64,000 bases of DNA, taken from the NCBI RefSeq assembly GCF_018603515.1, contig NZ_JACATN010000002.1, forward strand, positions 186,001-250,000. The letters run 5' to 3'. Below are positions 50,092 through 59,999 of this stretch, in pieces. The notes under the pieces are model-generated. The model saw only the letters and a program-made list of their open reading frames with translations. It was not told the DNA's origin and ran no database searches. The translations under genes were made by a program, and so were the position numbers. This DNA is from Zobellia barbeyronii. Its GTDB lineage: Bacteria; Bacteroidota; Bacteroidia; Flavobacteriales; Flavobacteriaceae. Each line of letters begins with the position of its first letter. Within the stretch, counting starts at the first letter, position 1.

Positions 50092-52590
50092 ATGAAAATA
50101 CCGTTCTTGATTGCCCTGTTACTGTTATCGATAAATACATTCGCACAACGGCCACAGAGGCCCCAAGGTCAAGAACAACAGCCTATTAAAATTACCGGAA
50201 CGGTTTTAGATCAAGATGACGGGCAGCCTTTAGAATACGCCACCCTAGTTCTTCATAGCGTAGACAATCCTGAAAAGGTTACCGGTGGAATTACAAATAT
50301 TGACGGAAAATTTGAAGTTGAGGCTCTCCCAGGAAAATACAATGTTAGTATTGAATACATTTCCTATAAAACGTATAAACTACCAAATCAGCTACTAAGC
50401 AAATCTACAGATCTTGGTATTGTAAAACTTGCACTAGATGTCTCACAACTAGAAGGTGTAGAAGTTGTTGGCGAAAAAACTACGGTTGAAGTTCGCCTTG
50501 ATAAAAAAATCTATAACATAGGTAAAGACCTTACCACAAGCGGAGCTACCATTAGTGATGCCCTAAACAACGTTCCATCTGTAAATGTTGATGTGGAGGG
50601 TGCTATTAGCTTGCGAGGCAATGAGAACGTTAGGATTCTTATTAACGGAAAACCTTCGGCCTTGGCCGGTTTTGGCTCTACAGATGCTTTACGAGAACTT
50701 CCCGCAGATGCTATAGAAAAGGTTGAGGTAATCACCAGTCCTTCTGCCCGTTATGACGCAGAAGGTACAGCAGGTATCCTTAACATCGTTCTTAAACGCG
50801 AAAAAACATTAGGCTTTAATGGTTCTGTAAATGTAAATATTGGCTACCCCGGTCAGAGCGGTATTTCTGTAAATGCGAATTTAAGAACAGATAAGTTTAA
50901 TATTTTCAATACTCTTGGCTACAGATATAATGATTCTCCCGGAAATGCATTTTATGAAAACTCGTATACTAATGGTCAATACGGACAAATCAACGAAGAT
51001 AGAGATTACACTAGAAGAAGTAAGGGGCTTAATAACAACTTTGGCGTTGAGTACTTTATAACCAAAAAATCCTCCATAACGGGAAGTTTCTTTATGCGTT
51101 TCCAAGACGGTGATGATTTAACAGAGAATTATAGTAACTACTTTGAAAATGGCCTACTTACCAGACAGAGTTTTAGAGAAGAGATTGAACTAGAGGATGA
51201 AGAAAACTATCAGTTCTCCTTAAACTATATGAATAATATTGATGATGACGGACAGAAACTAACGGTAGATCTACAATATTCAAATGGAGACGAAGTAGAA
51301 AATTCAACTATTGACGATAACAATACCTTTCCTAATTTAAGTTTAAATACGCTGGAGAGTGTATATCAAAATGAAATTGAAGATGAATACCTAGTACAGG
51401 CAGATTATGTACTTCCCTTGGGTGATGCGCAATTTGAGGCAGGTTACAGAGGTACTTTTGATAAAGAAGTTACAGACTACAAACTGGACTCACTAAATAG
51501 AGCTACAGGACTTTTTGTCACCAATGAAGACCTAACTAACAAATTTAAATACGAAGAAAACGTAAATGCCGTATACACTCAATACGGAAACAAATTTGGT
51601 AAGTTTTCTTTCTTAGCCGGATTACGATTAGAGAACACACAACTTAAAGGAGAGGTGACTTCTGATTATGATACCTCCGCTGTTGAAGAGGCATTAGGTG
51701 AAGATGTAGACCTTAATTTTGACAAAAATTACCTAGGCCTCTTCCCTACTCTAAATTTCATATATGAAATTGGCGAAATGGAAAATATATCCCTCGGTTA
51801 CAATCGTAGAATCAATAGACCAAGAGGGCGCTTTATAAATCCGTTTCCTTCTAGATCTAGTAGAGCTAACATTTTTCAAGGAAACCCAGATTTAGATCCT
51901 GCTTATTCAAATTCATTTGATTTAGGATATCTAAAACGCTGGGACAAGCTTACACTTACTTCTTCTGTCTACTATAAGCGGGAAACCAACTCTTTTGAAT
52001 ACATTCAGGAAGCCACAGGACAGGTCACGACAGATAGCGTACGAATTATTAGATCACTACCCATTAACCTATCTTCTAATGAAAGAATAGGCGCCGAAGC
52101 TGGTGTTCTTTATAACCCCAAAAAATGGTTGCGACTAAACGGTAGCGTCAACTTCTTTAAATTTTCTAGTGAAGGGGAGCATAATGGTACAGATTACGGT
52201 ACAGATAATACAAGTTGGTTCGCTCGCTTTAGCTCTAAAGTAAGTTTGCCTAAAAAAATAGAATGGCAGACCAATGCATTTTACATGGGCCCACGTCAAA
52301 ATTCACAAACAGAAACTAAAGGAATGATATCCCTAAACTTGGCGTTCAGCAAAGATATTATGAAAGATAAGGGCACACTATCCCTAAACGTAAGTGATCT
52401 TCTTAACTCAAGAAAGAGACAGTCCTATACCGTATCGGATGATTTTACTTCAAGAAGCGAATTTCAATTTAGACCAAGGTCGATAACTTTATCTCTTCGT
52501 TATAGAATAAATCAAACAAAAGAAAATAACCGTAAACAAGGCAAAGGCGGTAATGACAATGGTGGCGGAGAAGATGAGATGGAAGGCTAA
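50092..52590 (+). CDS. Outer-membrane beta-barrel receptor with CarboxypepD_reg-like and plug domains
   Basis: 832 residues: signal peptide KIPFLIALLLLSINTFAQ, CarboxypepD_reg-like domain (about 35-115: ITGTVLDQDDGQPLEYATL), a TonB-plug-like domain (ATISDALNNVPSVNVDVEG, LRGNENVRILINGKPS, about 155-225) and a 550-residue beta-barrel (outer membrane beta-barrel family 3) ending in LRYRI and a Gly/Asn/Glu-rich tail. No clear TonB box is visible. Substrate unknown. It follows the Gly/Tyr-rich exported gene by one base. Confidence 0.85.
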   Translation: MKIPFLIALLLLSINTFAQRPQRPQGQEQQPIKITGTVLDQDDGQPLEYATLVLHSVDNPEKVTGGITNIDGKFEVEALPGKYNVSIEYISYKTYKLPNQLLSKSTDLGIVKLALDVSQLEGVEVVGEKTTVEVRLDKKIYNIGKDLTTSGATISDALNNVPSVNVDVEGAISLRGNENVRILINGKPSALAGFGSTDALRELPADAIEKVEVITSPSARYDAEGTAGILNIVLKREKTLGFNGSVNVNIGYPGQSGISVNANLRTDKFNIFNTLGYRYNDSPGNAFYENSYTNGQYGQINEDRDYTRRSKGLNNNFGVEYFITKKSSITGSFFMRFQDGDDLTENYSNYFENGLLTRQSFREEIELEDEENYQFSLNYMNNIDDDGQKLTVDLQYSNGDEVENSTIDDNNTFPNLSLNTLESVYQNEIEDEYLVQADYVLPLGDAQFEAGYRGTFDKEVTDYKLDSLNRATGLFVTNEDLTNKFKYEENVNAVYTQYGNKFGKFSFLAGLRLENTQLKGEVTSDYDTSAVEEALGEDVDLNFDKNYLGLFPTLNFIYEIGEMENISLGYNRRINRPRGRFINPFPSRSSRANIFQGNPDLDPAYSNSFDLGYLKRWDKLTLTSSVYYKRETNSFEYIQEATGQVTTDSVRIIRSLPINLSSNERIGAEAGVLYNPKKWLRLNGSVNFFKFSSEGEHNGTDYGTDNTSWFARFSSKVSLPKKIEWQTNAFYMGPRQNSQTETKGMISLNLAFSKDIMKDKGTLSLNVSDLLNSRKRQSYTVSDDFTSRSEFQFRPRSITLSLRYRINQTKENNRKQGKGGNDNGGGEDEMEG

Positions 52591-52606
52591 AAGTAACCTC
52601 TAAAAG

Positions 52607-52647
52607 AAAAGCCCTGCTAGTTTTATAATACTAGCAGGGCTTTTTTT
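52607..52647 (+). terminator. Terminator after the receptor gene
   Basis: GCCCTGCTAG (52611-52620) and CTAGCAGGGC (52631-52640) with T7 after. Confidence 0.9.
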
Positions 52648-52663
52648 ATTCAGTCTAGGCCAT

Positions 52664-52702
52664 AAAAAAGCAGGAAAACGATAATTCGTTCTCCTGCTTT
52701 TT
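52664..52702 (-). terminator. Terminator of the small membrane protein gene
   Basis: AAAAAGCAGGA...TCCTGCTTTTT arms with internal AACG/CGTT pairing; the T-run on the minus strand closes the 52718 gene. Confidence 0.8.
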
Positions 52703-52717
52703 AATATATAAGAGCGC

Positions 52718-52888
52718 TTATACGCTACGTTTCGCTTTCTTTTTATCTCTCCATTCTTTGTAGAGTTCCAAGATGTTTCCACCTAACCAATAAGGTACTA
52801 CAAAGGTCAACAAGAAAATCATCAACCAAAATCCAATGGTTAAAATGGTTAAAAATGCTAAAAATCCAAGGTACTGATCAAATTCCAT
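52718..52888 (-). CDS. Small (56 aa) single-pass membrane protein
   Basis: ATG at 52888, TAA at 52718-52720. Sequence: MEFDQYLGFLAFLTILTIGF, more hydrophobic residues to about 37, then a basic cytoplasmic tail (EWRDKKKAKRSV). One long or two short TM helices. Supported by a full consensus promoter 19 bases upstream and a terminator just after, although it is short. No family recognised with confidence. Confidence 0.75.
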   Translation of the reverse strand: MEFDQYLGFLAFLTILTIGFWLMIFLLTFVVPYWLGGNILELYKEWRDKKKAKRSV

Positions 52889-52906
52889 GTTCTCAATTTT
52901 GCTCTA

Positions 52907-52938
52907 CAAATATACTTTAGAAAGTACCAAAATTGCAA
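52907..52938 (-). promoter_or_regulatory. Promoter of the small membrane protein gene
   Basis: TTG (52938-52936), 21 bases, TATATTTG (52914-52907): full Bacteroidetes consensus. Confidence 0.7.
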
Positions 52939-53017
52939 ATTGAAATCAAAAAAAATAACATAACTTAAAAAACATTTATTTTTAAAGCCTCAAAGGGGAA
53001 TTAAAATGATGAAATAC

Positions 53018-53025
53018 TACCTTTG
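53018..53025 (+). promoter_or_regulatory. -7 box of fumC
   Basis: TACCTTTG matches TAnnTTTG, 24 bases before the fumC ATG. Confidence 0.5.
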
Positions 53026-53049
53026 TAAACTAACATAACACTACTGATA

Positions 53050-54447
53050 ATGAGCTTTAGAATCGAAAAAGATACCATGGGCCAAGTAGAGGTGCCCAGC
53101 GATAAATATTGGGGCGCCCAAACTGAGCGCTCAAGAAATAATTTTAAAATAGGACCTTCTGCATCCATGCCTTTAGATGTGGTTTACGGATTTGCCTATT
53201 TAAAAAAAGCTGCCGCTTACGCCAACTGTGAACTAGGTGTTCTTGCCGAAGAAAAAAGAGACCTTATTGCACAGGTTTGCGAAGAGATTTTAGAAGGAAA
53301 ACTTGATGACCAATTTCCTTTGGTTATCTGGCAAACCGGATCAGGAACACAGAGCAACATGAACGTAAACGAGGTTATTGCAAATCGCGCTCATGAGATT
53401 GCCGGAAAGAAAATTGGTGAAGGCGAAAAGACAATTCAGCCTAATGATGATGTAAACAAATCACAATCATCTAATGATACCTTCCCTACAGGTATGCACA
53501 TTGCTGCTTACCAGAAAATTGTAAATAATACTATACCAGGTGTAACGAAGCTACGTGACACTCTAAATAAGAAATCCAAAGATTTCGCCAAGGTGGTAAA
53601 AATAGGTAGAACGCACCTTATGGATGCTACTCCCCTAACCTTAGGACAAGAATTTTCAGGATATGTTTCGCAGCTAGACCACGGATTAAGAGCTTTAAAT
53701 AACACCTTAGATCATTTAAGCGAATTAGCTTTAGGTGGTACTGCCGTAGGTACAGGAATGAATACACCAAAAGGTTATGATGTTCTTGTTGCCAAGTACA
53801 TTGCCAAATTTACCGGACTTCCTTTTCGTACAGCAGATAATAAATTTGAAGCTTTAGCAGCACATGACGCTATTGTAGAGAGTCATGGAGCACTTAAGCA
53901 ACTAGCTGTTTCTTTAAACAAAATAGCTAATGATGTTCGTATGATGGCTTCAGGGCCAAGATCAGGAATTGGTGAAATTATCATCCCAGCAAATGAACCA
54001 GGCAGTTCTATTATGCCAGGTAAAGTTAATCCAACCCAGTGTGAAGCTATGACCATGGTATGTGCTCAAGTAATGGGTAACGATGTTGCTGTTTCAGTAG
54101 GTGGTACTCAAGGCCATTATGAATTGAATGTGTTTAAGCCTATGATGGCCGCTAACATCCTTCAATCTGCAGAATTACTTGGTGATGCCTGTGTAAGCTT
54201 TGAAGTGAACTGTGCGGCTGGTATTGAGCCTAATTATGATGTAATCAAAGAATTACTGAATAACTCTTTAATGTTAGTTACTGCCTTAAATACTAAAATA
54301 GGGTATTATAAGGCTGCTGAGATTGCAAATACAGCACATAAAAACGGAACTACACTAAAAGAAGAAGCAATTAACCTAGGTTACGTTTCCGCCGAAGATT
54401 ATGATGAGTGGGTAAAACCAGAAGATATGGTAGGTAGCTTAAAATAA
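53050..54447 (+). CDS. fumC: Class II fumarate hydratase
   Basis: 465 residues. [69 protein letters not shown] and the signature [17 protein letters not shown] (about 319-335) identify FumC, the Fe-S-independent fumarase that interconverts fumarate and malate in the TCA cycle. Homotetramer, cytoplasmic. Monocistronic, with its own -7 box and terminator. Confidence 0.97.
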   Translation: MSFRIEKDTMGQVEVPSDKYWGAQTERSRNNFKIGPSASMPLDVVYGFAYLKKAAAYANCELGVLAEEKRDLIAQVCEEILEGKLDDQFPLVIWQTGSGTQSNMNVNEVIANRAHEIAGKKIGEGEKTIQPNDDVNKSQSSNDTFPTGMHIAAYQKIVNNTIPGVTKLRDTLNKKSKDFAKVVKIGRTHLMDATPLTLGQEFSGYVSQLDHGLRALNNTLDHLSELALGGTAVGTGMNTPKGYDVLVAKYIAKFTGLPFRTADNKFEALAAHDAIVESHGALKQLAVSLNKIANDVRMMASGPRSGIGEIIIPANEPGSSIMPGKVNPTQCEAMTMVCAQVMGNDVAVSVGGTQGHYELNVFKPMMAANILQSAELLGDACVSFEVNCAAGIEPNYDVIKELLNNSLMLVTALNTKIGYYKAAEIANTAHKNGTTLKEEAINLGYVSAEDYDEWVKPEDMVGSLK

Positions 54448-54474
54448 GTAGACCTTAAAATTGAACATAAAAAA

Positions 54475-54503
54475 AAGGGGCAATCTTTACGATTGCCCCT
54501 TTC
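54475..54503. terminator. Terminator after fumC, bidirectional
   Basis: AAAGGGGCAATC, short loop, GATTGCCCCTTT; flanked by A- and T-runs between convergent genes. Confidence 0.9.
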
Positions 54504-54531
54504 TGTTTATATGTAATGGATAGCGCGTTTA

Positions 54532-55419
54532 TTATTTTAGAGTGAACTTAGAAGTTCCCAATAATTTTAATCTCGTATCATAAACATTCACCATATAATT
54601 TCCTTCTTTGAAATCTCCTGCAGGCTTGCTAATGTAATCGCAAACATCTAAAGATTTGTTCTCGTAGTAAAAACCAGTTCCTTTGCTGTAAGTTACAGAA
54701 GCACCAGAATCATTAGTTTTAGAGTAGCTTTCCCCTAATACGTTACCTTGTGGGTCAAGAACTTCAATAAAGAATTCTCTATCGCCAGCTTGAGCAATTA
54801 CGTTATCAGCAACAGTAAAACAGATTTTAAATTTATCAGTTCTCTTAGCTCTAGAAGTAGAAACTAATTTTCCGCTGCTACGTTCTTTAACAGCATCAAC
54901 ACTAAACTTAGATAAATTAAGAGCTGAACCTTTTTCAACAACGTCTGCCAATTGTGTATTCTGTACAACTAAAGAATCATTAAAAACAGTTTGCTTCTCT
55001 AATTCTGTGTATGTGCTATCTCTCTGCATTGCAATAAAAGTGTTCGACTTGGTAAGTGAATCAACTTGTTTCAACAATTGAGCTCTTTCTTCTTTTAACA
55101 CACCAACTTGTCTTCTGTATCTTGAAAGCGAAGAAATATCACCTTTCATACTTTTTACAGAATCAATATATTTTGCAATGTTATCTCTAGCAGAAACCAA
55201 CTCTTCGTTAGTAGCGTTGCTTTCTAAAATTGCCTTATCATATTCAGACTTTAAGCTATTTAAATCTTCAACTACTAATTGCTTTTCTTGAGTAAGCGCA
55301 GTTTCATTTTTCTTTTTTTCTTGGTAAAGACTAACGGTGTATATTATGGTACCCAAAAGAACCACACCTAGCAATCCTGCTAGCACCTTCAATCCATTGT
55401 TGCTTTTTGTTTCAGTCAT
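54532..55419 (-). CDS. Membrane-anchored coiled-coil protein
   Basis: 295 residues: one TM helix (VLAGLLGVVLLGTIIYTVSLY, about 10-30), a coiled coil of about 120 residues (EKQLVVEDLNSLKSEYDKAI, VLKEERAQLLKQVDSLTKS) and a C-terminal beta domain (about 165-295: KFKICFTVADNVIAQAGDRE, EVLDPQGNVLGES, GNYMVNVYDTRLKLLGTSKF). Probably periplasmic, anchored in the inner membrane; a flavobacterial family without known function. The topology resembles envelope spacer proteins. Confidence 0.65.
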   Translation of the reverse strand: MTETKSNNGLKVLAGLLGVVLLGTIIYTVSLYQEKKKNETALTQEKQLVVEDLNSLKSEYDKAILESNATNEELVSARDNIAKYIDSVKSMKGDISSLSRYRRQVGVLKEERAQLLKQVDSLTKSNTFIAMQRDSTYTELEKQTVFNDSLVVQNTQLADVVEKGSALNLSKFSVDAVKERSSGKLVSTSRAKRTDKFKICFTVADNVIAQAGDREFFIEVLDPQGNVLGESYSKTNDSGASVTYSKGTGFYYENKSLDVCDYISKPAGDFKEGNYMVNVYDTRLKLLGTSKFTLK

Positions 55420-55581
55420 AATGTTAAGATTTATTACTAATAAAAATTATTGGTTTGTATCGCTTTATATACGGTAGGATTTTCTTTTTAGATTTTTTGA
55501 TGTAAAAAAATCAAATAATATATCAATCAAAAGATTATGATATGGTAACTTTAAACTATAGTTCTCAATTAGCTCTAGTTT

Positions 55582-56043
55582 ATGTCAATTAAAATTATAC
55601 CGTTCAAACCTGCGTATGCTCCCATTTTTAAAGAGTTAAACCAAAATTGGATAGAGCAATATTTTACGGTGGAACCTAAAGACCTTTACCTATTGGAAAA
55701 TTGTCAGGAGCACATTATAGATAAAGGCGGATATATCTTTTTTGCGAAAAAAGAAGATACGATTACAGGATGTTTCGCTCTTTTACCTGTAAGCAACACT
55801 ACTTTTGAGTTGGGTAAAATGGCTGTTTCAACAGAGTTTCAAGGTCTAAAAATAGGCCAAAAGCTATTATCATTTGCTATAGAATTTGCAAAAGAGAAGT
55901 CTTGGGAAACACTTATTCTATATTCTAGTACTAAATTGGATAATGCCTTACATATTTACAAGAAATTCGGATTTAAAGAAGTGCCTTTAGAGAAAAATTT
56001 AGATTATACTCGTAGTGATATAAAAATGCAATTAACCTTATAA
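55582..56043 (+). CDS. GNAT family N-acetyltransferase
   Basis: 153 residues. Motif A ELGKMAVSTEFQGLKIGQKLLSFAI (about 78-102) binds acetyl-CoA; ILYSSTKLDNALHIYKKFGFKEV is the typical C-terminal half. Cytoplasmic, substrate unknown. Ten bases before the next gene, so the two are probably co-transcribed. TAACTTTA at about 55545 is a near -7 match. Confidence 0.88.
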   Translation: MSIKIIPFKPAYAPIFKELNQNWIEQYFTVEPKDLYLLENCQEHIIDKGGYIFFAKKEDTITGCFALLPVSNTTFELGKMAVSTEFQGLKIGQKLLSFAIEFAKEKSWETLILYSSTKLDNALHIYKKFGFKEVPLEKNLDYTRSDIKMQLTL

Positions 56044-56053
56044 TAAGAACTTT

Positions 56054-56872
56054 ATGAAAAAAATATTATTTATACTGATAAGCTCTAGCATTCTTTTTCT
56101 TGGCTGCAAAGAGAATAAAAAAGATGCTACAGCAGGTCAAGATATAACTGTTGAAGCGAACGATACCGTGGAAGCTATTTCTATGAACAAGGACGAGAAC
56201 TCAGAAGTAAAAATAACCCCTATTGAACATGCTACCGCCGTTTTGGAATGGAACAATATTACCATTTATATAGACCCTGTAGGTGGAGCGGAAGCTTTTC
56301 AAGGATATAAATCTCCCGAACTTATATTGATTACCGATATTCATGGAGACCATTTTAATTTAGAAACTTTAGAAGCACTAGGTACGGACAAAGCTAAAAT
56401 AATAGCACCACAAGCAGTTGCCGATAAGCTACCGGAAGTTTTCACCCCACAGATAGATGTATTGAACAATGGCGAAAGCAAAGAACGTTACGGAATTACA
56501 ATTGAAGCTGTTCCTATGTATAATTTAAGGGAAGAAGCCTTAAAGTTTCACGAAAAAGGGCGTGGTAATGGCTATATATTGACTTTTGGTGACCAGCGTG
56601 TTTATTTTTCTGGTGATACCGAAGATATTCCGGAAATGAGAAGCTTAAAAGATATAGACCAAGCTTTTATTTGCATGAACCTGCCTTACACTATGACGCC
56701 TGAAAGTGCCGCAGATGCTGTTTTAGAATTTAAGCCAAAAAAGGTCTATCCTTATCATTACAGAGGTAAGCCCGATGTTAGTGACGTTTCCAAATTCAAA
56801 GAATTGGTAAACGCCGGTGATTCTAATATTGAAGTAATTCAATTGGATTGGTATCCGAACGAAGCTTATTAA
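56054..56872 (+). CDS. MBL-fold lipoprotein (UlaG-like hydrolase)
   Basis: 272 residues. Signal peptide with lipobox-like ILFLGC (Cys about 18), a charged linker, then an MBL domain: PIEHATAVLEWNNITIYIDPVGG, ITDIHGDHFNLETLEAL (the H-x-D-H metal site), RVYFSGDTEDIPEM and KKVYPYHYRGKP. Similar to L-ascorbate-6-phosphate lactonase-like enzymes, but a periplasmic lipoprotein cannot act on that substrate, so the role is open. Downstream of the GNAT gene. Confidence 0.8.
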   Translation: MKKILFILISSSILFLGCKENKKDATAGQDITVEANDTVEAISMNKDENSEVKITPIEHATAVLEWNNITIYIDPVGGAEAFQGYKSPELILITDIHGDHFNLETLEALGTDKAKIIAPQAVADKLPEVFTPQIDVLNNGESKERYGITIEAVPMYNLREEALKFHEKGRGNGYILTFGDQRVYFSGDTEDIPEMRSLKDIDQAFICMNLPYTMTPESAADAVLEFKPKKVYPYHYRGKPDVSDVSKFKELVNAGDSNIEVIQLDWYPNEAY

Positions 56873-56890
56873 ACAAAAACATATACCCAT

Positions 56891-56929
56891 AAAAAAAGCT
56901 CTTAAGGATTTCCTTAAGAGCTTTTTTTT
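56891..56929. terminator. Bidirectional terminator
   Basis: A7-GCTCTTAAGGA-TT-TCCTTAAGAGC-T8, an almost perfect palindrome between convergent genes. Confidence 0.92.
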
Positions 56930-56948
56930 ATTTAAAACTGATTACAAA

Positions 56949-58640
56949 TTAGCGAATCAATTTCTTATACTTAATACGTTGTGGAATTAAATCTCCACCC
57001 AAACGTTTCTTCTTATTTTCTTCGTAATCAGAGAAAGAACCTTCAAAGAAATAAACTTGAGAATCACCTTCAAACGCTAAAATATGTGTACAAACACGAT
57101 CCAAGAACCAACGGTCGTGAGAGATAACTACTGCACATCCTGCAAAGTTCTCAAGACCTTCTTCCAAAGCACGTAATGTATTTACATCTAAATCGTTAGT
57201 AGGCTCATCTAAAAGCAATACATTACCTTCTTCTTTTAAGGTCATGGCCAAATGCAAACGGTTACGCTCACCACCAGAAAGCATACTTACTTTCTTGTTT
57301 TGTTCACTCCCCGTAAAATTGAATCTACTCAAATAAGCTCTAGAATTTACTTGGCGACCACCCATCATAACAAGCTCCTGCTCATCACTAAAGTTCTGCC
57401 AAATTGTTTTTTCTGGGTCTATATTTGAATGGCTTTGATCCACGTACGAAATCTTAGCTGTCTCACCTACTTCAAAATCTCCTTTATCAGGCGTTTCTTC
57501 GCCCATAATCATTCTGAAAATTGTGGTCTTACCAGCACCGTTTGGCCCAATAATCCCAACAATACCAGCTTGCGGAAGTTTAAAATTTAAGTCTTCGTAT
57601 AGTAACTTATCATCGTATGCCTTACTAACACCTTTAGCCTCTAGTACATTTGTACCTAAACGTGGACCATTAGGGATATAGATTTCAAGCTTTTCATCAA
57701 GTTGTTTTTGGTCTTGACTCATTAACTTATCATAATTGTTCAAACGTGCTTTCTGCTTTGTCTGACGGCCTTTTGCTCCTTGACGAACCCATTCTAGCTC
57801 TCGCTCCAATGTTTTTTGTCTCTTAGAAGCTGTTTTATTTTCCTGTGCTAAACGTTTCGATTTTTGATCTAACCAGCTGGAGTAGTTTCCTTTCCAAGGT
57901 ATACCTTCTCCTCTATCCAATTCCAAAATCCATCCCGCTACGTTATCCAAAAAATACCTATCGTGAGTTACGGCAATTACAGTACCCTTATATTGAGCTA
58001 AGTGATGCTCCAACCAATGCACAGATTCCGCATCCAAGTGGTTAGTAGGTTCATCCAGTAATAATATCTCTGGTTCTTGAAGTAATAAACGACAAAGCGC
58101 TACACGTCTTCTTTCCCCTCCAGAAAGCACTCCTATCTTTTTATCAGGCTCTGGAGTACGCAGAGCATCCATTGCTATTTCTAGTTTCGTATCAAGCTCC
58201 CAGGCGTTTGTTGCATCAATTTTATCTTGAAGCTCCGCTTGCTTATCCATCAACTTCTGCATCTTATCTGCGTCTTCGTATACCTCAGGAAGACCAAACA
58301 TGTCGTTGATTTTATTGTACTCATCAAGTATGGCAACTGTCTCACCCACACCTTCTTTTACAATTTCAAGAACGGTTTTATTCTCATCTAGTTCTGGCTC
58401 TTGTTCCAAGTAACCAACTTTATATCCAGGAGAAAAAACAACATCTCCTTGAAAGTTCTTATCCACTCCTGCTATAATCTTAAGCAAGGTAGACTTACCC
58501 GATCCGTTCAAACCAAGAATACCAATTTTGGCACCGTAGAAGAAGCTTAGATATATGTTTTTAAGAACAGGCGTATTCGCGTTCTTATATGTTTTGGTGA
58601 CTCCAGACATGGAGAAAATCACCTTCTTATCATCAGACAT
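56949..58640 (-). CDS. ettA: Energy-dependent translational throttle protein EttA (ABC-F)
   Basis: 563 residues, two ABC domains without membrane part: Walker A GLNGSGKST and GPNGAGKTT, signatures LSGGERRRVALC and LSGGERNRLHLA, Walker B ILLLDEPTNHLD and VLLLDEPTNDLD. The inter-domain linker (LERELEWVRQGAKGRQTKQKAR) is the ABC-F P-site tRNA interaction motif. Gates 70S ribosome entry into elongation by ATP level. It follows the CAL67264 gene by 45 bases on the same strand. Confidence 0.95.
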   Translation of the reverse strand: MSDDKKVIFSMSGVTKTYKNANTPVLKNIYLSFFYGAKIGILGLNGSGKSTLLKIIAGVDKNFQGDVVFSPGYKVGYLEQEPELDENKTVLEIVKEGVGETVAILDEYNKINDMFGLPEVYEDADKMQKLMDKQAELQDKIDATNAWELDTKLEIAMDALRTPEPDKKIGVLSGGERRRVALCRLLLQEPEILLLDEPTNHLDAESVHWLEHHLAQYKGTVIAVTHDRYFLDNVAGWILELDRGEGIPWKGNYSSWLDQKSKRLAQENKTASKRQKTLERELEWVRQGAKGRQTKQKARLNNYDKLMSQDQKQLDEKLEIYIPNGPRLGTNVLEAKGVSKAYDDKLLYEDLNFKLPQAGIVGIIGPNGAGKTTIFRMIMGEETPDKGDFEVGETAKISYVDQSHSNIDPEKTIWQNFSDEQELVMMGGRQVNSRAYLSRFNFTGSEQNKKVSMLSGGERNRLHLAMTLKEEGNVLLLDEPTNDLDVNTLRALEEGLENFAGCAVVISHDRWFLDRVCTHILAFEGDSQVYFFEGSFSDYEENKKKRLGGDLIPQRIKYKKLIR

Positions 58641-58685
58641 AATATATTGTTAAGTAATTTATTAAAAGGATATTATCTAGTTTAT

Positions 58686-58868
58686 TTAAACTCTTCCTTT
58701 AAGTGCATTGAACACCCAAGCTATAGCAAAAAACCCTATCCCTACTGAGGCAAACCCCCAACCAGCAACTTCATCGTATCTAAAAGCCCCTAAAGCTATT
58801 AGTGCTAGACCCACAAAAATCATTATAAATGTGGCCCATGCCAAAACGGTATTTTTATTCATTTCCAT
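58686..58868 (-). CDS. CAL67264 family small membrane protein
   Basis: 60 residues, or 58 from the second Met. Two TM helices: VLAWATFIMIFVGLALIALGA and VAGWGFASVGIGFFAIAWVF, separated by FRYDE, then a short basic end (NALKGRV). This is the flavobacterial CAL67264 family of unknown function. Upstream of ettA and probably co-transcribed. Confidence 0.8.
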   Translation of the reverse strand: MEMNKNTVLAWATFIMIFVGLALIALGAFRYDEVAGWGFASVGIGFFAIAWVFNALKGRV

Positions 58869-58929
58869 GTTAATTCGGTTTCAATTTCGGTAACTTCAAA
58901 TATCGTAAATTTTAAAATATTTTAAGGCT

Positions 58930-59925
58930 CTACGTCTGCTTTTGTTCTTCAAAAGGAAAAATAACTCCTGATTTTTGTCGTACTTCATAAAGAAGCTGTG
59001 CTAAATCCAAACTATTCTGGTGACTCCACATAGTACTTTCCTGTTTTCCAGAAGCTAAACAAGCTTGCACTTCTTCAATTTCATAGGTATAACCTTTACC
59101 ATGTGTAGGCAAATTATAATCAATTACTTCCCCTTCTCGCTCAATAGAATACCCTTGTGCTTCATGCCATCTAGGATGGAGAAAAATACTGCCATCGCTC
59201 CCTGATATCTCGGCCTTCATTTCAGATTTAGAATTTAATCCACTGTAAAGAATAGCCTGTGCATCATCATAATCAAAAATCATAGAAGTCTGCATCTCCA
59301 CTCCCGTCTTAAAAAAATGAGATGATGCCTGAATTTTCTTAGGCATTCCTAATAATAAATACGAAATAAAAATTGGGTAAATACCAACATCTAACAAAGA
59401 ACCACCCGCCAAATCAGGATTTAACAATCGGTTTTCAGAATCTCTTCCTAGTGCGTAAAAAGCAAAATCTGCATGAATAAACGCTATAGGTCCAATTTCA
59501 CCATTATCTACCAGTTGCTTTGTCTTTTGAATAGATGGATTAAAGCGACTCCATAATGCCTCCATTAAAAAGACTTTGTTTTCTTTAGCTGCGGCAATCA
59601 TTCTTGCTACCTGCTCCGGGTTTACTCCCATTGGTTTTTCACAAAGAACATGTTTGCCTTTTTGCATAGCCCTAATACTCAAATCTTCGTGCGACGTGTG
59701 CGGAGTAGCTATATAAACTACATCCACCTCATTAGACTCAAAAAGGGCTTCATAACTATCAAAAGTATGAGTAGCCCCATACTCTTTAGCAAATTCTTTT
59801 GCTTTGTCAATACTCCTAGAAGCAACAGCAACAAGGCTTCCCCCCGTTACCATAGCCAAATCTTTCGCAAAAGTATGGGCAATACTTCCCAAACCTACAA
59901 TTCCCCAACGTACTCCTTGTGCCAT
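58930..59925 (-). CDS. Gfo/Idh/MocA family oxidoreductase
   Basis: 331 residues from MAQGVRWGIVGLGSIAHTFA, the NAD(P)-binding Rossmann start (GLGSIA). Later GKHVLCEKPMGVN (about 84-96) with the catalytic Lys of EKP, and a C-terminal substrate domain (GGSLLDVGIYPIFISYLL). Substrate is a sugar, inositol or trans-dihydrodiol type, not specified by the sequence. The start at 59925 is chosen because the -7 box lies at 59950-59943, inside the longer frame that would begin at 59955. Confidence 0.88.
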   Translation of the reverse strand: MAQGVRWGIVGLGSIAHTFAKDLAMVTGGSLVAVASRSIDKAKEFAKEYGATHTFDSYEALFESNEVDVVYIATPHTSHEDLSIRAMQKGKHVLCEKPMGVNPEQVARMIAAAKENKVFLMEALWSRFNPSIQKTKQLVDNGEIGPIAFIHADFAFYALGRDSENRLLNPDLAGGSLLDVGIYPIFISYLLLGMPKKIQASSHFFKTGVEMQTSMIFDYDDAQAILYSGLNSKSEMKAEISGSDGSIFLHPRWHEAQGYSIEREGEVIDYNLPTHGKGYTYEIEEVQACLASGKQESTMWSHQNSLDLAQLLYEVRQKSGVIFPFEEQKQT

Positions 59926-59942
59926 ATGATTTTCAGTTTTTT

Positions 59943-59950
59943 CAAATGTA
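59943..59950 (-). promoter_or_regulatory. -7 box of the Gfo/Idh/MocA gene
   Basis: TACATTTG on the minus strand matches TAnnTTTG; it decides the translation start (59925 rather than 59955). Confidence 0.45.
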
Positions 59951-59999
59951 AACAATTTTACTCCTTATCTTTAAGCAATAAAAAGTCAAGGCTAAAAAA

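Noticed and set aside
55448-55469. Possible sigma-54 element (TTGG...GC) upstream of the GNAT gene
   Set aside because: GG and GC are separated by 8 bases rather than 10, so the spacing excludes sigma-54 binding.
59926-59955. Longer N-terminus for the Gfo/Idh/MocA gene
   Set aside because: The -7 box at 59943-59950 lies inside this extension, and the Rossmann motif begins right after the ATG at 59925.
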